Positions 34,001 to 45,900 of a DNA stretch of 59,328 nt are shown one piece after another. This stretch comes from Usnea hakonensis. Lineage: Eukaryota; Ascomycota; Lecanoromycetes; Lecanorales; Parmeliaceae. The DNA is taken from the NCBI GenBank assembly GCA_013423325.1, contig BLJB01000527.1:1-59328 (forward strand), given 5' to 3'. Position numbers and translations under genes: made by a program. Each line of letters starts with the position of its first letter. Positions within the stretch are counted from its first letter, which is position 1. Below the pieces are notes generated by a model, which saw only the letters and a list, made by a program, of their open reading frames with translations, was not told the DNA's origin and made no database searches.

Positions 34001-37000
34001 AACTTGTACCCTACTAATATACCTACTACCTTAGTCTGAGGTAGGGGTATATACGTATCTCTCAGAATTAGGTTATTGAGTTCTTTTAGATCGACTACTA
34101 GGCGCCCTTTTCGTTTACTACCTAGTAGAGTCTTCTAAACGACGAAGAGCGGGTACGTAAATAGTATTATATATTAAGTAAATTCGAGCCGTCCTTATTT
34201 ATAGAGTTAGTTAAATACTTTATCGACTACCTCGCGATCCTTAATTCCTAGAGGATAGATCTTTGCCTTTCTAGTAACCTTGTCTTACTAGCCTTCTTTA
34301 AGTAGCAACTTTATCTACTACTCTTAAGATATATTAATAAAGCTAGTATTAATCTAAATACTAGGAAACTCCTTAACTAGTATAGTTAATTCTACTACTT
34401 ATTACGGGTTTCTATAGACTATAATTCTATTTAGAAGTTTAGTTTCTTTAGGTTCAAGAAGGTCAAGCGAAGTAGTAGAATTCTAAGATGGAATTTACGG
34501 AAAGACCAATAAGGGATCAAGATATTTCTTAGCCGTTTTCAAGGTAAAGTTAGGATCAATATTAGTATAAAAACAATTATTAAAGTCTATCTTATAAATA
34601 TAACTAAGTCTTATTCTTTTCGGTACTTATACCGGGACGTTAGAATTATTCCTAGCTATTACACTAGATATTATATAGTCCACCAAGTAAGCATATATAG
34701 AAAGGCGTATAGGTCCAAGTCCGGGCTCGAACAGGAAATCCCGATCAGTAGGTAGGTTGACTGGAGTAGTCACGAGTATAACTTGAGTATATAGAGGTAC
34801 GGTAACTGACTCTTTTAAGAACACCTTTTTTCTAAAGTACTATCCACGTGGTCGATATAATACCTCAATAGTATAACCGCCATATGAGCTAATCGTGGCA
34901 GACTTGTTAGTAACGTTAATAGTAATTACTTTAGGTCTAAGGATATCGTTTCTAATAAGTATCTTAGCTCGGAGGTTATCTATAATATATAACTCTCTAC
35001 GGATATAAGTAATAACTAGTTTACCCTCTTTATTATAAGCTAGAAGAAAGATATTATGAGTTATATACTCTAAGGTCTCATAATTGGAACTTCCTAATCC
35101 TCTTACTTTGAGTGGTGATGCCATCTTAGAAATAGCTGAATCTGGCGCTTGCTCAGTCTTCCAAATCCTGTCAACCAAACTTACTCCATAACCCGTATTA
35201 GTATATACGAAATCATCATCGACTTTATCAGGATCCTTATCAGGGTTTACGAATTTGTTAGGATTGAGTGCAGTACGAATTATTGTATATATCTAACCTC
35301 AGAACGCGAGTCCATTACCTAACTTATTACCTGGAGCTATAGAGTTGACGATTTTTGGACTCTCAGATTCGGTTCGCTTTTCGTTCACTATAGTAGGCAA
35401 TATGGCTATATGCTTATCTGACGTATCCACTGAGGTAGCTAGGACATGGGCATGGTTGCTTATTATTTCTGTATGGTTCGTCGATATCTATTTTCCATTA
35501 TAGTTATTACGCAAATGTTTATATAGCTTAGTTTTAGAAGAGAATGAATCGTTATACTTCCGATAGTATATTTCAATACCAACAAAGCTAGCAAAAGGCT
35601 TATTATTAGGTAGCTCTTAAACCTAGTAGTACTTATTTCTATAGTTATCCTTACCAGCAAAGAAGGAGTTAGAAAAGCTATTATTTTCTTTATAACTTTC
35701 CTGATTTTTAGCCTAGGATACTTCCTTATTCTGAACCTGGTTATTCTTATCCGCGTATATCTAGTAGGCTGCTGTTTTAGGAGTAGCGGGCTATTATATA
35801 GGCTAAGAAGTACGATTCGGATACTGACTTTAGTACTAATCTAGATACTGCCTTAGGTACTGATTCTAATACTAATTTAAGTAATTCTGAAATGGCCGAG
35901 AAGACTATTAGTTATATTGATTAGGATACTAAGTTAATCGATTAGGTATAGAATTTGACACGTTTAGTTGCGCGTTCTAGAGCGGTCTTAGAGGCACGTT
36001 TTACTATTATAGATTTTAATACTATTAATTACTATAAGTACTATTTAAGGGAGTACCGAATAGTCGGGAATTTCCTTAATAGGTTTATTATATAGTCGGT
36101 TACTAGTATAGAAAGCTACTATAAGGTTACCTACCTACTCCGTTCTATAGTTGTCCTGGTATTTGAGAATTCTGAGAAGAACGATAATACTGACCTCTAT
36201 TATTTCTCTTATTTCTTGGACGATTCTGAGAGGTATTTTAGTAGGCATTTTAGTACGAGTTACTAGTAAATTGTAACCTCCTATATCTTACTATAAAACT
36301 CTACCAGTTATACTTTAGGTTATCGAGTTCTTCAAGATACTCGTTAATAGTAGTAGCTATCTTTAGTTTCTTTAGGTTACGCCTTAAGTTAGAATCAAGT
36401 CTATTATAAATAATATTAAGTTAAACTTTAATACCTATAAGTCCTATATCTTTTACTATACGTAAGATCTTTTAAGTAAATTCTCGTAGCTCTCGTTTTT
36501 AAAGTATATTACGTAAGGTGTACTTTTCTCTTAATAAAGTATCTATTACAATATTACTAGGAGACTTGAATCGATCGATTAGTAACCTCTCCTATTCTTC
36601 CATCCTAGTACCTATCTTAACTAAATTCTGACAACTACTATTCCAGTATAGGTCCTTTAAAACAAATCTACAAATTAGTACGGATAAGCTCGAAGCCTTT
36701 AATCGATACTATATTACGAGCTCTTTCTAGAAAAAGATATATATCCCGAAAGAAGGTTTCTTTAGAGGTATACTCTATAGCTGGAGCTCCGGAAGCCACA
36801 GACTTATTATTATATATAGGGTGAAAGAAACCGATATCTAAAGGATTCCACCGATTAGTAGATAAGGTTGATTCAAGTAGTTAAGGTAGTAGTATCAACT
36901 CTCGAGATAGTACACGAGGACGTATAAGTATCTGTAATATAGTCTATTGCTATTCCGTGAAACTAGTATTCTGAAAGTTTCTACTATTATAACTAGAGTT

Positions 37001-37561
37001 TAATGAACCTAGTATAGTATTCGATGAACTTACCGCCGTATTTCCTGAACCTCCCGATATTACAGTAGTTGGGTCAGTTGAATATATAGTATTTCTTAAT
37101 GTACCTAGAGTAGGTATTAAGTCGTCGTCTAAGTTAGACTTATCTAAGCCGTAACGTAAGTAGTAGGTTCGTATAAGAGGCTCCTTACGGAATTCAGTAG
37201 TAGCTTCCTTAAATAGGTAAATAGTGCGTTTAAAAGAAGGTGTATCTATTATCTAATTAGTAGGAAACTTAAGTAGCTCCTGGCTTATAGCTCGCTTAGA
37301 TTGTCTAACTATTAATTCTAGTATATCTGGACTTAGATATTACTTCTAAATGATCTCAGTAGTAAGACCAATTTCCTTGGGAAGTAAGTGCAAGTGTGCT
37401 GTACCAGTGGCTTAAATGAATGTAATAATCTGATGAGCACTACGGACTGTCCTTTCTAGTAATGGTAACAGTATAGGCTATAGTATAGTCTCCGATGACG
37501 ATAAGGTAGCCAGATTGATAACAGAAATACTTGTATAGGACTAGACAAATCTTTTGCTCAT
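31060..37561 (-). pseudogene. G3 gag-pol polyprotein (chromovirus), one frameshift and RIP stops
   Basis: Gag starts at ATG 37559-37561 (MSKRF). A retrotransposon gag block follows near 36300-36650 (ERLLIDRFKSPSNIV), reached by a one-base frame change near 36660-36690. From there to the TAA at 31060-31062 everything is in one frame, so gag and pol probably formed one ORF. Protease: NTGYGVSLVD at about 35170-35199, with catalytic Asp now Asn (codon at 35197-35199). Reverse transcriptase: GRLVVDLKELNN, then YVDN at 33793-33804 in place of YVDD. Integrase: ILEITHGNTHLGF at 32401-32440, core near 31850-32240, C-terminal YIGPFKVV near 31540. Then a chromodomain (31250-31360) and a terminal AT-hook. 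Not functional. Confidence 0.93.
31063..31098 (-). other. AT-hook at the C-terminus of G3 pol
   Basis: The last codons before the stop read PRGRPRKPATNH. RGRPRKP (31075-31095) is a canonical AT-hook core that binds the minor groove of AT-rich DNA. Sitting after the chromodomain, it could help steer integration into AT-rich heterochromatin; that role is inference. The codons are unaltered by RIP. Confidence 0.8.
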
Positions 37562-37849
37562 ATAGTAAAGACTAGACAAGGTACTACCGAAGACAAAGTG
37601 AGCAATGCAGAAGCAACAATGATAGCGGAAGTAAGTGCTTGATGAAACCAGTATGCCTTTAATGAAAATAGTATTGTTCCGATGAAGTATGATTGTGGTG
37701 GTGGCAGATTGCGCCCGGGTGGCCCAGCTAAAAGTAAAGTATAAAAAACAGGTGTAAAAGAGTGTAGTAAAGCGTAAAGCAAACTGGTATATAAGTAAGC
37801 ACTAGTGTGATAAACACTGGGATATAATAACGCAGGGTTACTACTAAAA
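37562..37849 (-). other. G3 5' leader
   Basis: Little-mutated DNA between the 5' LTR and the gag ATG. A 74-codon open frame at 37558-37782 overlaps the gag start in another phase and looks like a chance frame or an upstream ORF. The base just inside the LTR reads TTTTAGTAGTAACCCTGCG on the - strand, the expected place of the primer-binding site; I cannot match a tRNA. Confidence 0.55.
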
Positions 37850-38014
37850 TGTTATGAGTAACATGAGTATAATAGTGAAGTGTGAAAGTTGTTGTATTCA
37901 CTAAGTCTAAGAAGTCTATTTAAGTGAATGCCAAGAGTGAATACACGCTAAGAGATTTACTTGGCAAGAGCAATAGTGAATGCAACAATACCAAGCAAGC
38001 ACCTTCATGTGACA
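37850..38014 (-). repeat. G3 5' LTR (165 bp)
   Basis: Starts TGTTATGAGTAACATGAG and ends CTTCATGTGACA, followed by ACTCC. Partner of 30543-30707. Confidence 0.95.
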
Positions 38015-39053
38015 ACTCCCTTTCGAGTATATACTTCGTAGACCCCTACCCCCCTAATAAATACCGGGTAACTAAAGTAAATATTTATATAGGGTAATAG
38101 AGGTAAAAAAATAAACGCCGGGTTATTAAAATAAAAATATTATAATACCCCCCTAGTATATTTTAGAAGTAATTAAAAAATCGTAGATTTTAAAGTTTAC
38201 GATATATAAAACCCGAATACGGTTAGCGCGAATATAGGGTAATATAAATACTAAATCTAAAGGGGGTACCTAGTAAATATAGGGTAATCAAAGTAAATAA
38301 ATCTAAATATAGGGTACTACCCCCCTAGTAAATATAGGGTAACTAAAGTAAATAAATCTAAATATAGGGTACCCCCCCCTAGTAAATATAGAGTAACCAA
38401 AATAAATAAATCTAAATATAGGGTACCCCCCCCTAGTAAATATAGGGTAATTAAAGTAAATAAAATAGATCTAAAAATAACTATATTAAATTCGCTATTA
38501 GTATAATTTTCGTACCTAGTATATTATATAAAAATTCTATATTTTATAAAAATACGGTTATTTAAAACTTTTTTTTATAATATAATAAGTATATATTAAA
38601 TTTTAACTAAAATAAGGTCGAAGGATATATATAGAGATAGATATAAATAGTATAAATACTTTAAATATTCTAAATATTATATAATATAAATAGTAAATAC
38701 TCTAAATATTATATAAGATCCTATAAGGTCTTATAGATTAATCTATAACTAAATAGAAAATTACTCTAGTAGTAATAGTAGTAGTTATTAGGGTATTAAT
38801 CTAAGATATTAGGGGTATAGATAGCTATAGTATTAGCTATAATTAGTATAATTAGTATAATTATTTATTATTAAATAGCGAGTCTATATAATATTAAGCC
38901 CGATATTAGGGCTCTATAGATATAGATTAATTATCTAATTAATTACTTAAAATATAGGGGCTAATAGAATCGCTCCCCTAGATTATAGCTATAATAATTT
39001 ATAGAAATAGTATATAGAAATAATATAAGCTTCTTTATAATAATATTATATTA
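38015..39053 (-). other. Copia-3 3' untranslated region
   Basis: Resumes exactly where the Copia-3 LTR flank left off (CTCCCTTTCGAG..., compare 42111 in Copia-2). It is colinear with the 0.85-kb 3' UTR of Copia-2 but expanded by a tandem repeat (38271-38475). No coding pattern. Confidence 0.75.
38271..38475. repeat. 54-55 bp tandem repeat, 3.5 copies
   Basis: Units start TAGTAAATATAGGGTAA at 38271, 38326, 38380 and 38434 and end in a run of 6-8 C. Copia-2 has a single unit at the matching place (42405-42440), so the array expanded in Copia-3. Confidence 0.9.
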
Positions 39054-41211
39054 TTATAGGGGTACTTCTAGACTAATAAGATTTTAGAATTTATTAAATT
39101 TATCTTTATATAGGGCCTTAATAAGCCCGTTAGTAACTTATCTATTAGTAAGGATATATTCTAAAACTACATTTTTAATAGTAATTTATTCGTATATATA
39201 ATAATACTAAATATTAATATACTTAGTATATATATAGAATTAAGGGTTTTTAGCTAGTACTATAACTCTCTAGTTATTATAATAAATAATTATAATCTTA
39301 GTAGCTCGATTATTAGGATTAAGTTAATTTAAAAGACTATATAGCTATACTACTTCTTTAGTAGCTTATATTTAGTTAATATATTTAGCCTTATAAATTA
39401 AAAGTACTATAATAAATTATTATTTAGATAATTAACTAATTATAATACTATCTATATTAAAGATATACTCTAAAGTAGATTATTAAGTATCTTAATTATT
39501 TATCTAGTTAATATCTATATATCCTATTAGGGACTTTAGTTCTCCTTTAAAAATAAGCTAATAGTTAATAATTTATTAAAGATATTAAAAGATTCGTTTA
39601 ATAGCTTTCTAGTAAAACTTATTTAGATTAGAGCTATATCGGAATATTATTAAGATAGTATATATAATATCTAATCTTATATTAAGTATTATATATATTA
39701 GCGAGCTAATAGCGGATTAATAGATTATATAAGAGACCTTAATAGTCTAGAAGTCTTTTTTAATAATTTAATACTTTTTTATATCTATTAAAATTAGGGT
39801 TCCTTTAGACTTCTATATATTATATTTAATAATAAACTTCTAAATATAACTAGTCTAGCCGAGTTATAAGATTTAATTAGATTAATCTCTCGTAATAGTT
39901 ATATTAAGATAATAGTAATACTCGCCTAAAGCAATTATTTTAAAATATTTATAGAGCTTATCTTTAATATACTAGATTCTCTATTTATCGGGTTTTATAA
40001 GTAGAATATTATCTATATAGATAGCGATAATAGTAGTACTATTATTAAAAACGGAGTAGTTAGTAGTAATAAATTTAAACCTAAGCTCTATAAGGAATAT
40101 TATTAGAATATTATATTATATTCTAAAAGATTATTTAAGGCTATATAGAGCCTTTTTTAATTTATATATTTTATATTTATTTCTAGACTTAAATTTTATA
40201 GATTAGATAATATAAATAGTTTCTTTTATATTACTATAAAAAAAGGTTATTTTAATATCTATTTATTTTAATTTCTAGTCTAAAGCTACTATAAGGGTAA
40301 ATATAGCCTTATAACTTATTAGCTTTATTATAGAAATAAAAGTTTTATTAAAATTAATATCTTTATATTATTTAAATCTACGTACTATCTAGCAGGCTTT
40401 ATATTATATAACCTCTTTCTAAAACCTATATTTAATCTTAAAGACCTATTTATCCTCTAGGGTATATATATTTAAGGGTAGATCTATAAGATTCTATATT
40501 TTATTAATTATTAGGGAATCTATCTCTTTCTATATAGTAAGCTTCTAGTATATTTTTATATATTTATTCGCTATTACTTCTTTATAGCTTTAAGATTTAT
40601 ATAGTTTAAGAGCGTTAACTTTAACTAATAAAAATAATAGATCTAGCGTAAAATTATAATATATTTTAAAGATTTTTTATTTTAATAGCTATAGTATAAA
40701 GGGTTACCTCTTAATTATAAATTATATTATATATATCTTAGGGGCTAAGGCTTTAAGAGTATTATTACTAAATATATTAAATAAAGGTATTAGGGGATTA
40801 GATAGCCCTAACGACTCTAAGTCTAGAAATAGAGTTAATAGTATTAATTTAATTAGGATTCTAACTTTAGTAATATATTATTTAGATACTAAGTTAACTA
40901 TTTTAATAGAGTTTTTATATCTTTTTTTAGAGGTTATTTTCTTTAGAAATAATATTAAAGGGACTAGCTATATATTATTTAACTATAGTATTTCTAATTT
41001 CTAAGCTATAATAGCGTTATTATAATACTTATTATAAGTTTTAGAAAGGTCTATATTATTAGTCTATTATATTTTAAAAGGAGTAAACTCTATTAGGATA
41101 AAGTTAGAAAAAATATTATTAATCTAATATATATTAGAATAGACTTTAACTTTATTAATTAATATAAATATATAATAAAAGTAATTTTAATAGCTAAAAA
41201 GCTTCCCCTTA
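39054..41211 (-). pseudogene. Copia-3 pol: reverse transcriptase and RNase H part
   Basis: Left part of Copia-3 pol, ending with a stop at 39054-39056, aligned with the Copia-2 stop at 42969. The reverse transcriptase box at 40008-40019 reads YIDN (Asp lost to RIP). RNase H lies near 39180-39300. The frame is interrupted at 41211 by LINE A4 and continues at 49588 with integrase. Confidence 0.85.
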
Positions 41212-41227
41212 TATATATAGTCTTAAT
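41212..41227. repeat. Target-site duplication of LINE A4, left copy
   Basis: TATATATAGTCTTAA(T) here and at 49573-49588. Joining the Copia-3 sequence across these copies restores colinearity with Copia-2. Confidence 0.88.
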
Positions 41228-41419
41228 TAATTATTTTATACGCCTATACTAGCTACTTAATATAAGCTAATAAGGGTAACTATAATATTAAACTAGTAGA
41301 GCTAGGTATTAAAGAAATCTAAAAGTAAATCTTTAGATAAAAATTTTAATTAAATAGTATACTCTTTTTTTTACTATACTCTTTAGAAGCTCTATTATAT
41401 TACTATATATCTCTCTACT

Positions 41420-41990
41420 TTTTTATATTGACTCTTCTATTCTCTAATTTTTATATTTCTAATTACTCTCGCCTTTAAAGATAAATATAATCGCTTCTTT
41501 ATATATCCTTTTTAGACTTAATAGTCTTCTTTACCCTAAGGGGTAGTTTTAATTATTAGAGTTATTTACTAGCTAACTTAAAACTATTTAACTAGTCGAA
41601 ATTAATTATCTATCTTACTACTATTTAAATCTTTTTAATTATAATTAATATTATCTAGAAATTTTTAATACCCGCTTTTATAAATAGTTATAATCTATCT
41701 TTCTATAATCTTAAATAGAAAAGGAGGATATACTTAATATTCTATCTTCTCTATCTATATTTATAATTAGAATTAATATCTAGAACCCTTATTTTATTAA
41801 GAAATATATTAAGTCTAATTTTATTACTTTTTATTTAAATAGTAATTAAGCTTTTAGCTTTTCTTAGTATCTTATAATAGTCGAATCTATTATTATATAA
41901 GTTCTCTATCTAGATAGAGATTCTTATTATAATAGAAATTCTTTATTAATATTTTTTCTATTTTTTAAATCTTTATTTTTAGAACTAGTC
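41420..41990 (-). pseudogene. LINE A4 ORF2 C-terminal fragment, left piece
   Basis: Matches A3 from about 23060 to 23640. Heavily RIP-mutated, no open frame. It continues at 49000-49572. Confidence 0.75.
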
Positions 41991-42110
41991 TGTCAAAATA
42001 TGGGGTAGGACACATAGTAGTTGTATTCACTATGGATCTCTATGAAGGAAAGCTTGACTATGTCCCAAGTAGTAGTCACGTGACGAAGTCACGTGACTCT
42101 ACTTTCAACA
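41991..42110 (-). repeat. Copia-2 3' LTR (120 bp)
   Basis: Starts TGTCAAAATATGGGGTAGGA and ends CTACTTTCAACA. Near its right end two copies of the 10-bp palindrome GTCACGTGAC are separated by GAA (about 42076-42098). CACGTG is a typical basic helix-loop-helix site, so these may be promoter elements. It differs from the 5' LTR only by transitions. Confidence 0.95.
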
Positions 42111-42119
42111 CTCCCCTTC

Positions 42120-42968
42120 GAGCGCATGCTTCGTAGACCCCCTATACCCCCCCTTGGCGAACGCCGGGTAACTAAAGTGAATTTCCACAGGGTAATAGAG
42201 GTGAAAAAATGAACGCCGGGTTACTATAGTGAAAATATTATACCCCCCTAGCGCATTTTGGAAGCATTTAAAAAATCCCAGATTTCGAAGTTTGCGAAAT
42301 ATGAAACCCGAATATAGTTAGCGCGAACGTAGGGTAATATGAATGTAGGGTAAGTACTAGGTAATATGAATATAGGATGACCCCCTATACCCCCCCTAGT
42401 AAATGTAGGGTAACTAGAGTAAATGAAATAGATCTGAAAATAACTATATTAAACCATATAATATTAAAAATCAGGTAGTATAGTATCTAAATTCTACTTT
42501 TTATAAAAATACGGTTATTTGAAATCTTTTTTCGTAATATATCGAGTATATACTAAAAATCAACTAAAGTAAGGTTAGAGGATATATGTAGGGGTATATA
42601 AATATAAGTAGTATAAATGCTCCGAATATAAGTAGTAAATGCTCCGAATACTATATAAGATCCTATAAGGCCTAATGGGCCGATCCATAAAAAAATGGTA
42701 GATTGCTCTAGTAGTGATAATAGTAGTGATTGGGGTACTAACCCGAGGTATTAGGGACCTATTTGGCTATAGTAGTGAGAGTATTTAGTATAGCTATTTA
42801 TTAAATAGTAAGTCTATATAATACTAAGCCTGATATTGGGGCTCTACGGGCGCGGGTAGATCACCCGAAATACGGGGGCCAATAGAATCGCCCCCCTAGA
42901 TCATAGTAATAGTGATTTATTGAAATGGTATATAGGAATAGTATAAGCTCCCCTAGAATAGGACTATA
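42120..42968 (-). other. Copia-2 3' untranslated region
   Basis: About 0.85 kb with C-rich runs (CCCCCCTATACCCCCCC types near 42138-42165 and 42383-42400) and repeated GGGTAAC phrases. No coding pattern is visible. Confidence 0.7.
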
Positions 42969-45900
42969 TTACGGAGGTACTTCTAGGCTAATAAGATCCT
43001 GAAATCTATTAAATTTGTCTTTATATAGGGCCTTAGTAAGCCCGTTAGCGACCTATCTGTTAGTAGGAATATATTCTAATACTATATTCCTAGTAGTGAC
43101 CTATTCGCGTATATAGTAGTGCTGAATATTAATATACTTAGTACGTATATAGAACTAGGGGTTCTTAGCTAGTACTATAGCTCCTTAGTTATCGTAATAG
43201 ATAACTACTATCTTAGTAGCTTAGTTACTAGGATTAAGTTAATCTAAGAGACTACGTAACTATATCGCTTCCTTAGTGGCTTACGTTTAGCCGATATATT
43301 CGGCCTTATAGGTTAAAAGTACTATAGTAGGTTATCGCTTAGATAACTAGCTAATTATAGTACTACCTATATTGAAGATATACCCTAAAATAGATTATCG
43401 AGTATCTTGATTACTAGTCTAGTTAGTATTGGTATACCCTATTAGAGGTTTAAGTTCCCCCCTAAAGACTAATTAGTAGTTGATAGTTTATCTGAGATAT
43501 TAGGAGATCCGTTTGACTGCTTTCTAGTAAGACTTATTCGGATTAGAGCTATATCGGGATACTACTAAGATAGTATACGCGATATCTAGTCTCGTACCTA
43601 GTATTGTATATATTAGTGAGCTAATAGCCGACTAGTAAGCTATATAAGAAGTCTTAGTAGCCTAGAAATCTTCTTTAGTAGCCTAATACTTCTTTATACC
43701 TATCGGCGTTAGGGTTCCTTTAGACTCCTATATGCTATACTTAGTAATAAATTTCTGAATATAGCCTACCTAGCCGAGTCGCAGGATTCAATTAGCCTAA
43801 TCTCTGGTAATGGTTATACTAAGGTAGTAATAATACTCGCCTAAATCAGTTATTTTAAAGCGCTCGTGGAGCTTATCTTTAATATGCTAAATAGCTCCCT
43901 TATCGGGTCCTATAAGTAGGATATCGTCTATATAGATAATAATAATAGTGGTACTATTACTAAAGATGGAGTAGTTAGCGATAATAGGCTTAAACCTAAG
44001 CTCTATAAAGAATGCTACTAGGGTGTTATACTATATTCTAGGGGATTATTTAAGGCCGTATAGCGCCTTTTTTAGTTTATATACCTTACTTTTACTAGAC
44101 TCGAAGCCTATAGGCTATATAATATAGATTATCTCTTCTATATTACTATATAGGAAGGCCGTTTTGATATCTATCTATTCTAATTCCTAGTCTAGGGCTA
44201 CCGCTAGGGCGAAGATAGCTTTATAGCTTATAGGCTTTATAACGGAGGCGAAAGTCTTATTAAAATTAATACCTTCGCGTTATTTAAAACCGCGTACTAC
44301 CTAGCGTACTTTATATCTTATAACCTCTCCCTGAGGCCCTCGCTTGATTTTATAGACCTATTTACCTCCTAAGGTATATACGTTTAAGGGTAGATCTATA
44401 AGAGTCTATATCCTATTAGTTATTAGGGAGTCTACCTCTTCCTATATAGTAAGCTCCTAGTATATTTTTATATATTCGTCCGCTATTACCTCTTTATAGC
44501 TTTAAGGTTTATATAGTTTAGGAGCGTTAGCTTTAGCCAGTAGAGAGAGAGGGTCTAGCGTAAGATTATAGTACGTCTATAGTATTTTATACCTTAATAG
44601 CTATTATCCCGAAGGCTAACTATCTATTATTAACCGAGTAGTAGGCTTTATACCTGAATACGCTAAATACGCCGAGTCCTTAGAGACTATTAAGGGTATA
44701 AGAGTACTATTACTAAGAGTATTAGATAATTCTAGCCCTAGTACTATATCTAACGACTCCCCTAAAGCCGTACTTAGTAGTGGCGTATCTCCCCTTATAA
44801 GTCTCGGAGGCTATACTCTTATCGGCTACGCGACTAGTACTAACGTAATCGGGATTCTAACTATAGTTATATATTATTTAGTTATAGTAGAGTTAGCTAC
44901 TTCGATAGAGTCTTTATATCTTCTCTTACTGATCTCCCCTAGAGACGATATTGAAGGAGTAGTCTCCACGTTATTAATAGCGTTAATACGACGCTTATTG
45001 CGAGTCTCTAAGAGACCCGAGTTATTAGCTTGTTATACCCCGGAAGGGGTGAGTTCCATTGGGGAGGACTTAGGTAGGATATTGTTAATCTAATATATAT
45101 TGGAGAAGACTTCGACTTTACTATTTAGTAATAGTATATAATAAAATTAGTTACTTTGGTACCTGACTAGCTTGCCTTTATAAGCGCGATCTTGATACTT
45201 TAATTAGTCTATATTACCTAGATATACTTGATAATAGCCTATTTAGCTAATAATACGTAAGTATAATAGATCTAGAGGATGCCCTATATATACTTCGTAA
45301 GGGGTAATATCCCGACCTAAGATAGGCTGTATATTCCGAAGATAGTTGGAAGCCCGTACGAATTTAGACTAGAATCTCTGGGGTAACTGGTTTTCTTTAA
45401 GTATAGTACTAGCTTTTTATTAGATTGTCTACCCGAGACGCTCTAATTTGCCGTTTATTTAAGGGTTACTAGATATAATACCTTCTTAAATAATACCCTT
45501 AGTAAGCCGAAAGGCGTATATTTCGTAATTATTATATTTGGTATTATAGTCTATACGAAAGCGGGTATATTTGTAGTCCCCGTATTCTACTTGGTTTAGG
45601 AATGATTTGAATGCCGTAAGGACTATAGGCCCTTCTTTATTTAGTAGAAATACGATAATAGACCTAAGAGTCTTATCGTCTAAGAAGGTAATTATCTACC
45701 GGTAGCTATTATAAGAAGTAGGGAACGGACCCTGAATATTACTATAGATTAGGTCGTTTTCCTAGCGCCCTAGTTCTATATAACGCTTGTACGGTTCTAC
45801 TTTTATATTAGTAATACTATATAGTTCGCAGGTATTAGTAGGAGGAGGAATAGTTAGATTTATACTAATACTTATTTTAGTAAGCTTCTTAAGGCTTTAG

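Larger units (their letters stand above)
30543..38014 (-). mobile_element. Ty3/gypsy chromovirus G3, complete with both LTRs
   Basis: A 7.47-kb element with 165-bp LTRs and 5-bp duplication ACTCC (30538-30542 and 38015-38019), inserted four bases from the Copia-3 LTR, within its polypurine tract. On the - strand it reads LTR, leader, gag, protease, reverse transcriptase, RNase H, integrase, chromodomain, AT-hook, polypurine tract, LTR. RIP damage is moderate and several open stretches survive, so it is among the youngest elements here. Confidence 0.95.

Noticed and set aside
34627..35178. Two short open frames that look like independent small genes
   Set aside because: Both are in the same phase as the G3 pol and cover the protease and the linker to reverse transcriptase; they are parts of one polyprotein.
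35463..35660. 65-codon open frame on the - strand
   Set aside because: It lies in a different phase from the G3 gag-pol frame and has no recognisable content; a shadow.
37558..37782. 74-codon open frame on the - strand in the G3 leader
   Set aside because: It overlaps the gag ATG in another phase and is not supported by composition or motifs. It might be an upstream ORF but is not called as a gene.
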